Shown: positions 1-6,581 of the stretch, piece by piece
How the letters are laid out: each line of letters begins with the position of its first letter
Position numbering within the stretch: position 1 is the first letter of the stretch
Assembly: GCA_018701055.1 (NCBI GenBank)
Contig: JABIUH010000223.1
Location: forward strand, 1-9,116
DNA from: Woeseia sp.
GTDB lineage: Bacteria > Pseudomonadota > Gammaproteobacteria > Steroidobacterales > Woeseiaceae
Length of the DNA stretch: 9,116 nt
Direction: 5' to 3'
The notes under the pieces: generated by a model
Told to the model about the DNA's origin: nothing
Databases searched by the model: none
The model's input: only the letters and a program-made list of their open reading frames with translations
Position numbers and translations under genes: made by a program

Positions 1-311
1 CCCGCCATGAGCAGAGACCAATGAAGGGCCACTCGCTCCGGTGGCTCCAAAGACGGGAGTAATCGCACGGCCCTGTCGCGTAATGGGACCATCTCGGGAG
101 CGACCGTAATCCAAGCTCTCGACAGAATGCCTACCGTCTTGTGGCAAGACAGCCCCCTTTTCGTTCCACCTGCGATCTGATCGTCTAGCAATCGAAACAA
201 CTCGGCTCGAGCCTCGGCCACCTCGGCTCCAGCGGCGATTTGTGCTGCGGCTGCATCGAGCCATTCGATGTCAACGCGCCGATCAAAGACTATGCTGCGC
301 TTCTGGATCAC
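1..311 (-). CDS. Uncharacterised BrxA-like candidate downstream of pglZ, 3' end outside window
   Basis: The minus strand is open for 103 codons from a GTG at 309-311 to the window edge with no stop. The GTG overlaps the TGA of the upstream pglZ fragment (308-310) as GTGA, the classic arrangement for translational coupling. The protein begins VIQKRSIVFDRRVDIEWLD and is soluble and apparently all-helical: an Ala/Glu-rich helix around residues 17-45, then a segment with LSRAW (63-67), PLRDRAVRLLPSL (76-88) and ALHWSLLMAG near the visible end. There is no signal peptide or membrane segment. I do not recognise a catalytic motif. Sitting directly after pglZ is the place of brxA in BREX type 3 operons, and a small helical protein fits, so a BrxA/DUF1819-like accessory or DNA-binding role is a reasonable but unproven guess. 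That the frame is coding is much more certain than the function. Confidence 0.7.
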   Translation of the reverse strand, partial: MIQKRSIVFDRRVDIEWLDAAAAQIAAGAEVAEARAELFRLLDDQIAGGTKRGLSCHKTVGILSRAWITVAPEMVPLRDRAVRLLPSLEPPERVALHWSLLMA

Positions 312-1285
312 GACGCCGCTCCATGTATCTTGACGAACGGAACGATGACTTCCTCCATCGCTATTCCTCCGTGCCCAATGATCTGTTGCCCTACCGGAAC
401 GAAAGCACCCCGACCAGGCGCTAAGAGCACCCGCCAATCATCCGGCAGCCCGATCTGTGGCCACTGAATTGTTCCGGGAAACTCCTCAGCAGTATTAGCT
501 CTTGTCAGCTCGTCACGAAAAACGTGGGCACGCTCGCCACGCTCATCTGCCGTCACGCCAACGTTCGGCTTGCCGATTCCTTGCGCGTGAACATTGCCAT
601 GATCCGCGGTAATAATAATCTCAAAGCCATCACTGAGCAGTGTATCGACAAGCTTCGCCATAGCTCCGCCACTTGCCCAGTCACGTACTACAGCATGAAG
701 ACCTCCACTACCTGTTTTTGCACCATGCATCGATTGGTCAACTTTTCCGACTACTACTCCAAGTAGGCGCATCTTGGGACGTTCCGATTCCTCAAGGACA
801 TCACGGAGAAAAGCATCATCAGACTGATTCTTGCCCTCACGGACGTAGCCGATCTCGGCCCTTTTTGCGCCATGATTCTCCCAGAAACGAATCCAATGCG
901 CCGACTCCTTCGAAGTATGCGCGATGCTTTCCGCAAAAAACATCGGCTCGGCGCCAGCAAAGATAGCTTGACGTGACACGCTAGTCAGCGTCGGGACCCA
1001 GGCAAAGCTGCCGTCCTCTTCGATTTTGATCTTGTCGCCTAGCTGATCGATCAGCGCATCTCGGAGCACAACCCATTGATCGAGGGCCAATCCATCGACG
1101 ACAATCAACGCATGCTTCGTTAGCACATTTGCAGCCGTTTGTGCCAAGTGCTGCGGGATGTGATGCACCATCGCTGGACGCAGAAATGGCGACAGGTTAT
1201 GCAATGACGCATAGTTGCGATGCATCCATGCTGCAAACCGCTCTTCTATGTCTTCATGAAGAGCATCACATTGCGAACTGGGCAC
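308..1285 (-). pseudogene. pglZ: PglZ-family alkaline-phosphatase-like domain protein, N-terminally truncated (BREX-type phage defence)
   Basis: This is the C-terminal half of a PglZ protein, the phosphatase/phosphodiesterase-superfamily component of BREX and related phage-defence systems. The 325 visible residues carry the whole metalloenzyme core: VVDGLALDQW with D64, PTLTSVSRQAIFAG with the Thr/Ser nucleophile region (99-104), KVDQSMHG with D183 and H187, ITADHGN with D228 and H229, and GHGGIAMEEVIVPFVKI with H305. All ligands expected of the two-metal superfamily site are therefore present. Full-length PglZ proteins usually have several hundred more N-terminal residues. Here the frame runs back only to a stop at 1415-1417, and the recognisable PglZ sequence fades near the GTG at 1285 used as a nominal start; no good ribosome binding site precedes it. 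Upstream lies the 5' part of an unrelated amidotransferase gene, so the N-terminal region was lost. A shortened protein starting at the GTG or at an internal ATG (1225) cannot be excluded. Confidence 0.85.
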
Positions 1286-1298
1286 ACCGGTCTTGGCA

Positions 1299-1472
1299 TC
1301 ACCCGCCGCCGATCGATTGGTAGTACTCGTCTTGATTTGCCACCACTGCGAACGCTTCGAGGTTCTTGATCGCGAAACGATCTCTAATCTGCTTTAAGAC
1401 GCCCTCGGTTGAGCTACCGCTCGCTACATCACTACGTCTTGCTTTTGCCTTTTTGACGGCGACGAATCCATC
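1299..1472 (-). other. Unidentified coding-looking fragment at the amidotransferase/pglZ joint
   Basis: Between the last amidotransferase-like residues and the first PglZ-like residues, one minus-strand frame stays open and ends at a TGA at 1299-1301. It has a Lys/Arg-rich stretch (VAVKKAKARRSD), then VLKQIRDRF and FAVVANQDEYYQS. It is in neither the amidotransferase frame nor the PglZ frame. It may be a remnant of a third gene, a frame-shifted piece of one neighbour, or chance. I cannot assign it to a family. The exact breakpoints are not visible; the limits given are where the flanking homologies appear to stop. Confidence 0.3.
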
Positions 1473-1861
1473 CAGGGCTTCTCGACGTCCACCATGTTGG
1501 AAGACATTCCGATGCCCCAATCACGACCGCTTACTACGCCGCCGAGCACCTTCGCCATGACCTGGTGGCCGAAACAAATTCCCACATATTTCTTTTTTGC
1601 CCTGACAAGCTTAAGCACGAATTCCTCGAGCCTGTCGACCCACGCGAGACCATCATTCACACCATGCTTGCTGCCAGTGGTTATATATGCATCGCAATCG
1701 TCGACTGACTTCGGCAGCTCGCCGTCCACCGCACGGTATGTTACGAACTCCAGGTGCGATGCCGCGTCGCCCAGCAGGCGCTCGAACATCGCCGGATAAT
1801 TGCCAAACTCTGGCTGTAGTTCGTCGGCGACATCGTCGCACTGGAGGATTCCGATTTTCAT
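1424..1861 (-). pseudogene. Class I glutamine amidotransferase (GMP-synthase-like), C-terminally truncated
   Basis: The start is ATG at 1859-1861, 10 bases after the alcohol dehydrogenase stop; a longer frame upstream only overlaps that gene out of frame. The protein opens with MKIGILQCDD, has DAYITTGSKHGV at 58-68 and the nucleophile elbow YVGICFGHQVMAKVLGG, with catalytic Cys at residue 96. This is a class I amidotransferase of the GMP-synthase-like group (COG0518 type), which includes enzymes that cleave gamma-glutamyl amides. Family members are normally about 230-250 residues. Here the likeness ends at about residue 130 (VEKPWM), after which a short foreign tail reaches a TAG at 1424-1426. 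The SHQDQV-like and HPE segments that supply the catalytic His and Glu are missing, so the product should be inactive. In the operon it would have hydrolysed the final gamma-glutamyl intermediate; that role is inferred from neighbours. Confidence 0.85.
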
Positions 1862-1871
1862 GGTCGGAATT

Positions 1872-3038
1872 TTACTTGAGCTGCCCGCGGACCGCACTCG
1901 CAAATATCTGGCTGTATTGCTCCGCGCTGAATAAGATGGGATTTCCTCCCGCCGACGGGTCCCTGGCTGCCATTTCACCTACCTTGACAGCGTCCGTATC
2001 GTCAATATCAATAGCGGACAGAGCATGTGGAATCCCTATCTGCTCGCGAATCTCCAGCACCCAGGCAAGAAACCCGTCATACCCTGTCTCTTGAATATCC
2101 AGGAAGCGAGAAAGTCGGCCAATCTGGTCCTCTATGACCGGCCTATTTGCCTCGAGTATGTAGGGCATCAGAATCGCATTAAGCAGGCCGTGATGAGCAT
2201 CGTAAAGCGCACCCAGAGGGTGTGCGAGAGCATGCATCCCCCCAAGACCTTTTTGAAAAGCCGTCGCGCCCATGCTCGCTGCGACCAGCATCTGCGTGCG
2301 GGCTTCGAGGTCGCTACCATCCGCAACCGCGCGGGGAAGAAATTGTTTAACTCGCCGCGCCCCTTCCATCGAAATCGCCTCGGCCATCGGGTGAAAGAAC
2401 GGTGCGCAGTATGCCTCCAGATTATGCGACAGCGCATCCATGCCAGTGGCAGCGGTAAGATGTGGCGGCAATCCTGTAGTTAGCTGCGGATCGAGAATTA
2501 CGACGGCGGGCAGCATCTTTGGGTGAAAAATGATTTTCTTTACTCGTCGTTTCTCGTCGACGATCACTGATGCCCGGCCGACTTCCGAACCGGTTCCTGC
2601 AGTTGTCGGTATTGCGATGACGGGAGCAATGCCCGCCTCGTCTGCCCGAGTCCAGTTATCCCCGTCGTCCTCGAAATCCCATAATGGGCGGCTCTGTCCT
2701 GCCATCAATGCAACAGCTTTGGCGGCGTCGAGAGCAGAACCGCCGCCGAAGGCGATCACACCATCGTGATTACCCTCCCTGAAAGCAGCGACGCCATTCG
2801 TCACATTGCTGCCCGTTGGGTTGCCCTGCACATCGGAGAAAAGTCCGCATTGGAGTCCGGCGTCGCGACAATTCGCCACAGCGACGTCCACCATAGGCAG
2901 CGCAGCGAGGCCGGGGTCGGTGATTAGTAATGGCGATCTCATGCCAATGGACGCGCAAATCTCGGCCAACTCCTGGCTGCGCCCGCTGCCGACCCGGATA
3001 TTGGTCGGATAATTCCAGTTCGCTTCCAATTCAATCAT
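1872..3038 (-). CDS. Iron-containing (group III) NAD-dependent alcohol dehydrogenase
   Basis: Complete 388-residue member of the Fe-ADH family (1,2-propanediol/butanol dehydrogenase type), the usual length. The N-terminal dinucleotide-binding domain shows GGGSALDAAKAVAL (98-111) and PTTAGTGSEVGRASV (144-158). The C-terminal helical domain has the metal ligands D201 and H205 in MDALSHNLEAY, H269 in GGMHALAHPLG and H283 in DAHHGLLNA, with the standard 14-residue gap between the last two. It is cytoplasmic and should oxidise a primary or secondary alcohol to an aldehyde or ketone with NAD. It starts at an ATG 32 bases after the ligase stop, with a weak AAGAG about 8 bases upstream, so it is probably co-transcribed with the ligase and permease. 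In that context its likely substrate is a gamma-glutamylated amino alcohol or the alcohol released from it; the sequence itself does not show the substrate. Confidence 0.93.
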   Translation of the reverse strand: MIELEANWNYPTNIRVGSGRSQELAEICASIGMRSPLLITDPGLAALPMVDVAVANCRDAGLQCGLFSDVQGNPTGSNVTNGVAAFREGNHDGVIAFGGGSALDAAKAVALMAGQSRPLWDFEDDGDNWTRADEAGIAPVIAIPTTAGTGSEVGRASVIVDEKRRVKKIIFHPKMLPAVVILDPQLTTGLPPHLTAATGMDALSHNLEAYCAPFFHPMAEAISMEGARRVKQFLPRAVADGSDLEARTQMLVAASMGATAFQKGLGGMHALAHPLGALYDAHHGLLNAILMPYILEANRPVIEDQIGRLSRFLDIQETGYDGFLAWVLEIREQIGIPHALSAIDIDDTDAVKVGEMAARDPSAGGNPILFSAEQYSQIFASAVRGQLK

Positions 3039-3070
3039 TGCGTAGCTCTTATCATTGCGACTAATCCGGG

Positions 3071-4450
3071 CTAGATAATTTCGAAGTAACGAGCGAGTTC
3101 CCAGTCAGTGATGTGCTTGCGAAATTCACGCTCCTCCCATTCACGTGTCGCCGCATAGTGATCCACAAATTCGCTGCCGAATATTTCTCTGGCGGCTTTT
3201 GAATCGCGCAATGCAGCAGCAGCCGCAGCCAGGGTCTGTGGCAGCGCCAGGTGCTGTGGATGTTTCTGATCGTATGCATTACCAACGACCATTTCATCCG
3301 GCTCCAACTCGTTCTCAATGCCGTACAAGCCGGCGCCAAGTGCTGCCGCCAATGCGATATACGGATTGGCATCGGCGGATCCCAAACGGTGCTCGACGCG
3401 CTGCGATTTCTCACTGCCAGGAATCACTCGCAATGCAGTGGTGCGATTCTCACATCCCCAGGTTGCGTCCGTCGGCGCCCAGAATCCGGGAACGAGGCGC
3501 GAATAAGCGTTGGTTGTTTGCGCCAACATGACCAGCATCTCCGGCATGAGTTTTTGCTGCCCAGCTACAAAATGCCGCTGCAGTTTGCTCATATTCATCG
3601 GCTGCTCTGAATCGTAAAAAGCGGATGTCGAATTCTTCTTGTGACGTAGTGAAATATGTATGTGACCCGACTGGCCCGGAAAGTCGTTTGACCACTTGGC
3701 CATGAATGTTGCCATCATGTTGTTTCGCTGCGCCCAGACTTTCGTAAACGTCTTGAATAAGGCTGCTTTGTCAGCCGCATTTCGTGCATTGTCCACCGTC
3801 AGTGCGGCCTCCAGCACACCAGGGCCCGTTTCCGTGTGCAGACTTTCAATAGGAAAATCCATCTGCTCGCAAAGCTCGAGCAGGTCATGGTACAGGCCGG
3901 CATGCACGGAATTGCGCAGCATCGAGTAACCGAAGAAACCCGGCGTGATTGGCTCCAGGTCGCGATAATTTTTGGCCCGCACTGAGTCTGGTGTTTCGTT
4001 AAATACGAAAAACTCGTACTCGAACGCAGCATACGCATCAAAGCCGAGGCCATCCGCCCTGTCGATAACGCGACTCAATAGATTACGCGGACACACACTG
4101 GCCGCGGCACCTTCGAATTCGCACAGGAACAAGAGCATGTCGTCTTCGAAAGGAATGTCGCGGCAACTGCCGGGCAATATTCTGACCGGCGCATCGGGAT
4201 AACCGGTATGCCACCCGGTGTAATTGACGCCTGGGTTCTCGTAAAGTTGATCTTGTGAATCCCACCCCAGTACGACGTCACAAAAGGCAAAGCCACCGTC
4301 GAGCGCCGCGTAGAATTTGTCCTTGCTCATGTACTTGCCACGCATGATCCCGTCGTTGTCGAACAATCCCACCTTGACATGGCTCAGGTTGCGCGCATCG
4401 ACTATCTGCCGTGCATCAGCCGCCGTTTCGACTTCTCTTGGGGTCATCAT
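3071..4450 (-). CDS. Glutamine-synthetase-like gamma-glutamyl-amine ligase (PuuA/IpuC type)
   Basis: Complete 459-residue protein of the glutamine synthetase family. Seen in order: beta-grasp N domain with GLFDNDGIMRGKYM (28-41), the metal-binding FEYEFFVF (E144, E146), HTETGPGVLEAAL (E207, E214), the GQSGHIHISL loop (H263, H265), NAYSRLVPGFWAP (314-326), NRTTALRV (R336, R341) and EHRLGSADANPYIALAAAL (353-371). The last differs from the ERR motif of true GlnA. The GlnA adenylylation-loop tyrosine motif is not apparent, and the end, DWELARYFEII, is typical of gamma-glutamylputrescine synthetase relatives. It therefore most likely joins the gamma-carboxyl of glutamate to an amine (putrescine, ethanolamine, alaninol or similar) using ATP, rather than to ammonia. 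Two adjacent ATGs (4445-4450) could start it, with only a weak AAAAGG about 11 bases upstream. It lies 39 bases after the permease stop, which supports a transport-plus-activation unit. Confidence 0.93.
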   Translation of the reverse strand: MMTPREVETAADARQIVDARNLSHVKVGLFDNDGIMRGKYMSKDKFYAALDGGFAFCDVVLGWDSQDQLYENPGVNYTGWHTGYPDAPVRILPGSCRDIPFEDDMLLFLCEFEGAAASVCPRNLLSRVIDRADGLGFDAYAAFEYEFFVFNETPDSVRAKNYRDLEPITPGFFGYSMLRNSVHAGLYHDLLELCEQMDFPIESLHTETGPGVLEAALTVDNARNAADKAALFKTFTKVWAQRNNMMATFMAKWSNDFPGQSGHIHISLRHKKNSTSAFYDSEQPMNMSKLQRHFVAGQQKLMPEMLVMLAQTTNAYSRLVPGFWAPTDATWGCENRTTALRVIPGSEKSQRVEHRLGSADANPYIALAAALGAGLYGIENELEPDEMVVGNAYDQKHPQHLALPQTLAAAAAALRDSKAAREIFGSEFVDHYAATREWEEREFRKHITDWELARYFEII

Positions 4451-4489
4451 GGTTTCAGTACCTTTTTTTAATCATTCGCCCAGAATAGA

Positions 4490-5953
4490 TCAGAGCTTCC
4501 CTAGCTCAGCCTCTGCTCTCGCGATGGCTTCGAATTCCTCTTCCGGTGCTTTGGCCACGAGATGGTGACGGCTATAAATTCCGAAATAGGCCACCATTAC
4601 GGCGTAGAAAACTGCCGACCACATTGCGGCCTCGAGACTCACCAGAAAAGTGCTCGCCAGGGCGACAAGAGAAAGTATCAAAGCAATCCCGGTAGTCAGC
4701 ACGCCCCCTGGGGTGCGATAAGGTCGCTCGAGCTCGGGCGCCTTAACTCTGAGAATGATATGGGACAGCATCATCATGGCGTAGGAAATAGTCGCTCCAA
4801 ACACGGCTATCGTGATCATCAAATCACCCTCTCCGGTCAGGGACAGGAGAAAGCCCAGGACGCCCGGGACAATAAGCGCCATGGTCGGTACTTTTCGCCC
4901 TCCCGTGAGAGACAACCACCTGGGAAGGTAACCGGCGCGTGAAAGTGCAAATAGCTGGCGCGAATAGGCGAAGATAATCGAGAAAAAACTCGCGATGAGA
5001 CCCGCAAGGCCGACAACATTGACGAAAGTTGCCATCAGCGAGCTCTCACCGTATGCAAACTGCAACGCCCCGACCAGCGGAGCGGCATGGTCCTTCATAA
5101 GATTCGCGCTTGAGCCGCCAGGTGCAAGGAATAACACGAGGCCACCGAATACCAACAGAATTATCATTGCGGTTATTATTCCGCGTGGCATATCCCGTGC
5201 CGGATCCCTGGTTTCTTCCGCCGCCAGAGGCACGCCCTCAATTGCCAGGAAAAACCACATGCCGAATGGAATGGCCGCCCAAATCCCAACGTAGCCAAAG
5301 GGAAGAAACGGACTGGCGCCAGCGGCCTGTTCATTCACCGCTATATCCGTAAGGTTTGCCCAATCGAAGTGAGGAATCATGCCGACGACAAAAACAAGCA
5401 ATGCTGCTGCTGCGATGGCCGTTATAACCAGCATTATCTTTAGCGCTTCCCCGGCACCCAGCAAATGGATGCCAATAAAGACCACGTAAAATGCTGCGTA
5501 GACCAGCGGCCCGTCGAGCCCCGTCAATTCACCGACATAACCGCCGATGAAAATCGCGATCGCGGCCGGAGCTATTGCGTATTCAAGCAAGATTGCGGTC
5601 CCGGTCAGGAACCCGCCCAACGGGCCCATTGCGCGGCGAGCGAAACCGTAGCCACCACCCGCGGTGGGAATGGCTGCAGATAGTTCGGCTACGCCAAATA
5701 CCATGAACGTGTACATGACCGCCATCAAAACGGTAGCAATCAACAGGCCGCCAAAACCACCTTGTTCGAGACCGAAATTCCAGCCCGCAAAATCGCCCGA
5801 AATTACGTAAGAAACACCCAGGCCAGCAAGCAGTATCCAGCCTGCAACGCCACGTTTAAGTTGGCGCTTGTCCAGATAATCGGAATCGACTTTCTCATAA
5901 TCAACGGAACCAACATGAACCACATTGGCCGATTTGGCGGTCTTTTCTACCAT
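4490..5953 (-). CDS. APC-superfamily amino acid/amine permease, ethanolamine-permease-like
   Basis: A polytopic inner-membrane transporter of about 487 residues with roughly 12 hydrophobic segments, belonging to the amino acid-polyamine-organocation family. The opening VGSVDYEKVDSDYLDKRQLKRG and the first membrane segment, GWILLAGLGVSYVISGDFAGWNFGL, are close in style to ethanolamine permeases (Eat). IPTAGGGYGFARRAMGP and the WFFLAIEGVPLAAEETRDPARDMPRG loop are typical APC motifs. The cytoplasmic tail is acidic (APEEEFEAIARAEAELGKL). I prefer the ATG at 5951-5953: it is preceded by GGGAA at a workable spacing and gives the N-terminus usual for the family. The frame is open further to an ATG at 6014-6016 and a TTG at 6044-6046, but the added residues are not transporter-like. 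It is the first gene of the operon and should supply the substrate of the ligase. Substrate identity is inferred; putrescine or another small amine is possible. Confidence 0.9.
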   Translation of the reverse strand: MVEKTAKSANVVHVGSVDYEKVDSDYLDKRQLKRGVAGWILLAGLGVSYVISGDFAGWNFGLEQGGFGGLLIATVLMAVMYTFMVFGVAELSAAIPTAGGGYGFARRAMGPLGGFLTGTAILLEYAIAPAAIAIFIGGYVGELTGLDGPLVYAAFYVVFIGIHLLGAGEALKIMLVITAIAAAALLVFVVGMIPHFDWANLTDIAVNEQAAGASPFLPFGYVGIWAAIPFGMWFFLAIEGVPLAAEETRDPARDMPRGIITAMIILLVFGGLVLFLAPGGSSANLMKDHAAPLVGALQFAYGESSLMATFVNVVGLAGLIASFFSIIFAYSRQLFALSRAGYLPRWLSLTGGRKVPTMALIVPGVLGFLLSLTGEGDLMITIAVFGATISYAMMMLSHIILRVKAPELERPYRTPGGVLTTGIALILSLVALASTFLVSLEAAMWSAVFYAVMVAYFGIYSRHHLVAKAPEEEFEAIARAEAELGKL

Positions 5954-6073
5954 AAGTGTTCCCGAGCTATTGTCGCTACCCCACATTGTAGCGTGGGAAT
6001 CCGCTGATTCGATCATAAGCTCATTTAACGCGGGCGAATACCGCAAATCCGGAACTGCAGCTTCGACAAAGGC

Positions 6074-6107
6074 GATTGCATCTCGAGATTTGTAACGAGG
6101 TGCAATC
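6074..6107. promoter_or_regulatory. Inverted repeat, candidate operator between divergent genes
   Basis: GATTGCATCTCG at 6074-6085 and CGAGGTGCAATC at 6096-6107 are inverted repeats matching at 11 of 12 positions, separated by 10 bases. The half-site centres are 22 bases apart, two helical turns, as expected for a dimeric regulator on one face of DNA. The dyad lies between the permease operon and the divergent oxygenase and could control both. It lacks the T-run of an intrinsic terminator. A TGTAAT at 6126-6131 is a 5/6 match to a -10 box for the oxygenase, but no convincing -35 accompanies it; TACAAT (minus strand, complement of 5985-5990) is a similar weak candidate for the permease. The regulator itself is not in the window. 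Confidence 0.5.
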
Positions 6108-6153
6108 TCAGCAGAAGTCGACTACTGTAATGTCCGGTGATTAACTGATCCCC

Positions 6154-6160
6154 AGGTGAG
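6154..6160 (+). promoter_or_regulatory. Shine-Dalgarno site deciding the oxygenase start
   Basis: AGGTGAG ends 7 bases before the GTG at 6168, the ideal spacing. The two other in-frame starts, GTG 6156 and ATG 6162, overlap or lie too close to this site. The 6168 start also gives a protein opening VKVPVIDF, as is usual for isopenicillin-N-synthase-like enzymes. Confidence 0.6.
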
Positions 6161-6167
6161 AATGCGT

Positions 6168-6581
6168 GTGAAGGTACCCGTTATTGATTTTCAGGGCTAC
6201 GATGAAGGGCAATCTGGCTCACCAGCATCTTTAAGCAACGAGGTCGAACTCGCGTTGTCACAAATCGGTTTTATGTCGGTCACTAACCTGGGTATCGACA
6301 AACAGATGCTGGATCGCGTCTTTGCAGCGAGCCGAGCGTTTTTCTCCAGCGACGCAAGCAGCAAGCTGGCCTGCGCTTACCAGTCAGCCAGCGAAAATTT
6401 TGGCTATCAGGGCGTATGCGAGGAACACCTGGATCCGACGAAGCCTGCCGATCTCAAAGAAACCTTTACGATGCGCAATGTATTGAATGGTACTGACAAA
6501 TTAACTTCTGTGAAATCAGAAATGTCGGCATCTTCATTTAGGCAACTGCCCTGCTCCATTCTGCGAACGCACTTTCCCTAA
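6168..6581 (+). pseudogene. Isopenicillin N synthase-like 2-oxoglutarate/Fe(II) oxygenase, truncated by IS6-family element
   Basis: The N-terminal (DIOX_N-type) domain is clear: VPVIDFQGYDEG, LSQIGFMSVTNLGIDKQML, VFAASRAFFSSDASSKLACAY, ENFGYQGVCEEHLDPTKPADLKETFTMRN. Only about 107 native residues remain (to 6488) of a usual 300-350. The IS then begins within the frame, and the reading continues for about 30 IS-encoded residues to a TAA at 6579-6581. The whole jelly-roll domain with the iron-binding HxD...H and the 2-oxoglutarate-binding Arg is missing and is not found beyond the IS, so the product cannot be an active oxygenase. Intact relatives oxidise small substrates in the cytoplasm. Being divergent from an amine/gamma-glutamyl operon, the original may have acted on a related compound; this is inference only. 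Confidence 0.88.
6489..6506 (+). repeat. Left terminal inverted repeat of IS6-family element
   Basis: GGTACTGACAAATTAACT, 17/18 complementary to 7246-7263. It lies in frame with the truncated oxygenase and supplies the first foreign codons of its tail. Confidence 0.88.

Noticed and set aside
1862..1978. N-terminal extension of the amidotransferase
   Set aside because: It overlaps the 3' end of the alcohol dehydrogenase in another frame; the family start MKIGILQ is at 1861.
2025..2483. Plus-strand open frame of about 150 codons opposite the alcohol dehydrogenase
   Set aside because: Shadow of the minus-strand gene; Arg/His/Cys-rich composition and no recognisable domain.
3145..3610. Plus-strand open frames opposite the glutamine-synthetase-like gene
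   Set aside because: Antisense shadows with low-complexity composition; the minus-strand protein is fully conserved.
4463..4469. T-run between ligase and permease as a terminator
   Set aside because: The T-run is on the plus strand, so it is an A-run in the transcript of the minus-strand operon, and no stem precedes it.
4490..6046. Longer permease starting at a TTG (6044-6046)
   Set aside because: TTG start without a ribosome binding site; the extra N-terminal residues are polar and unlike any APC transporter.
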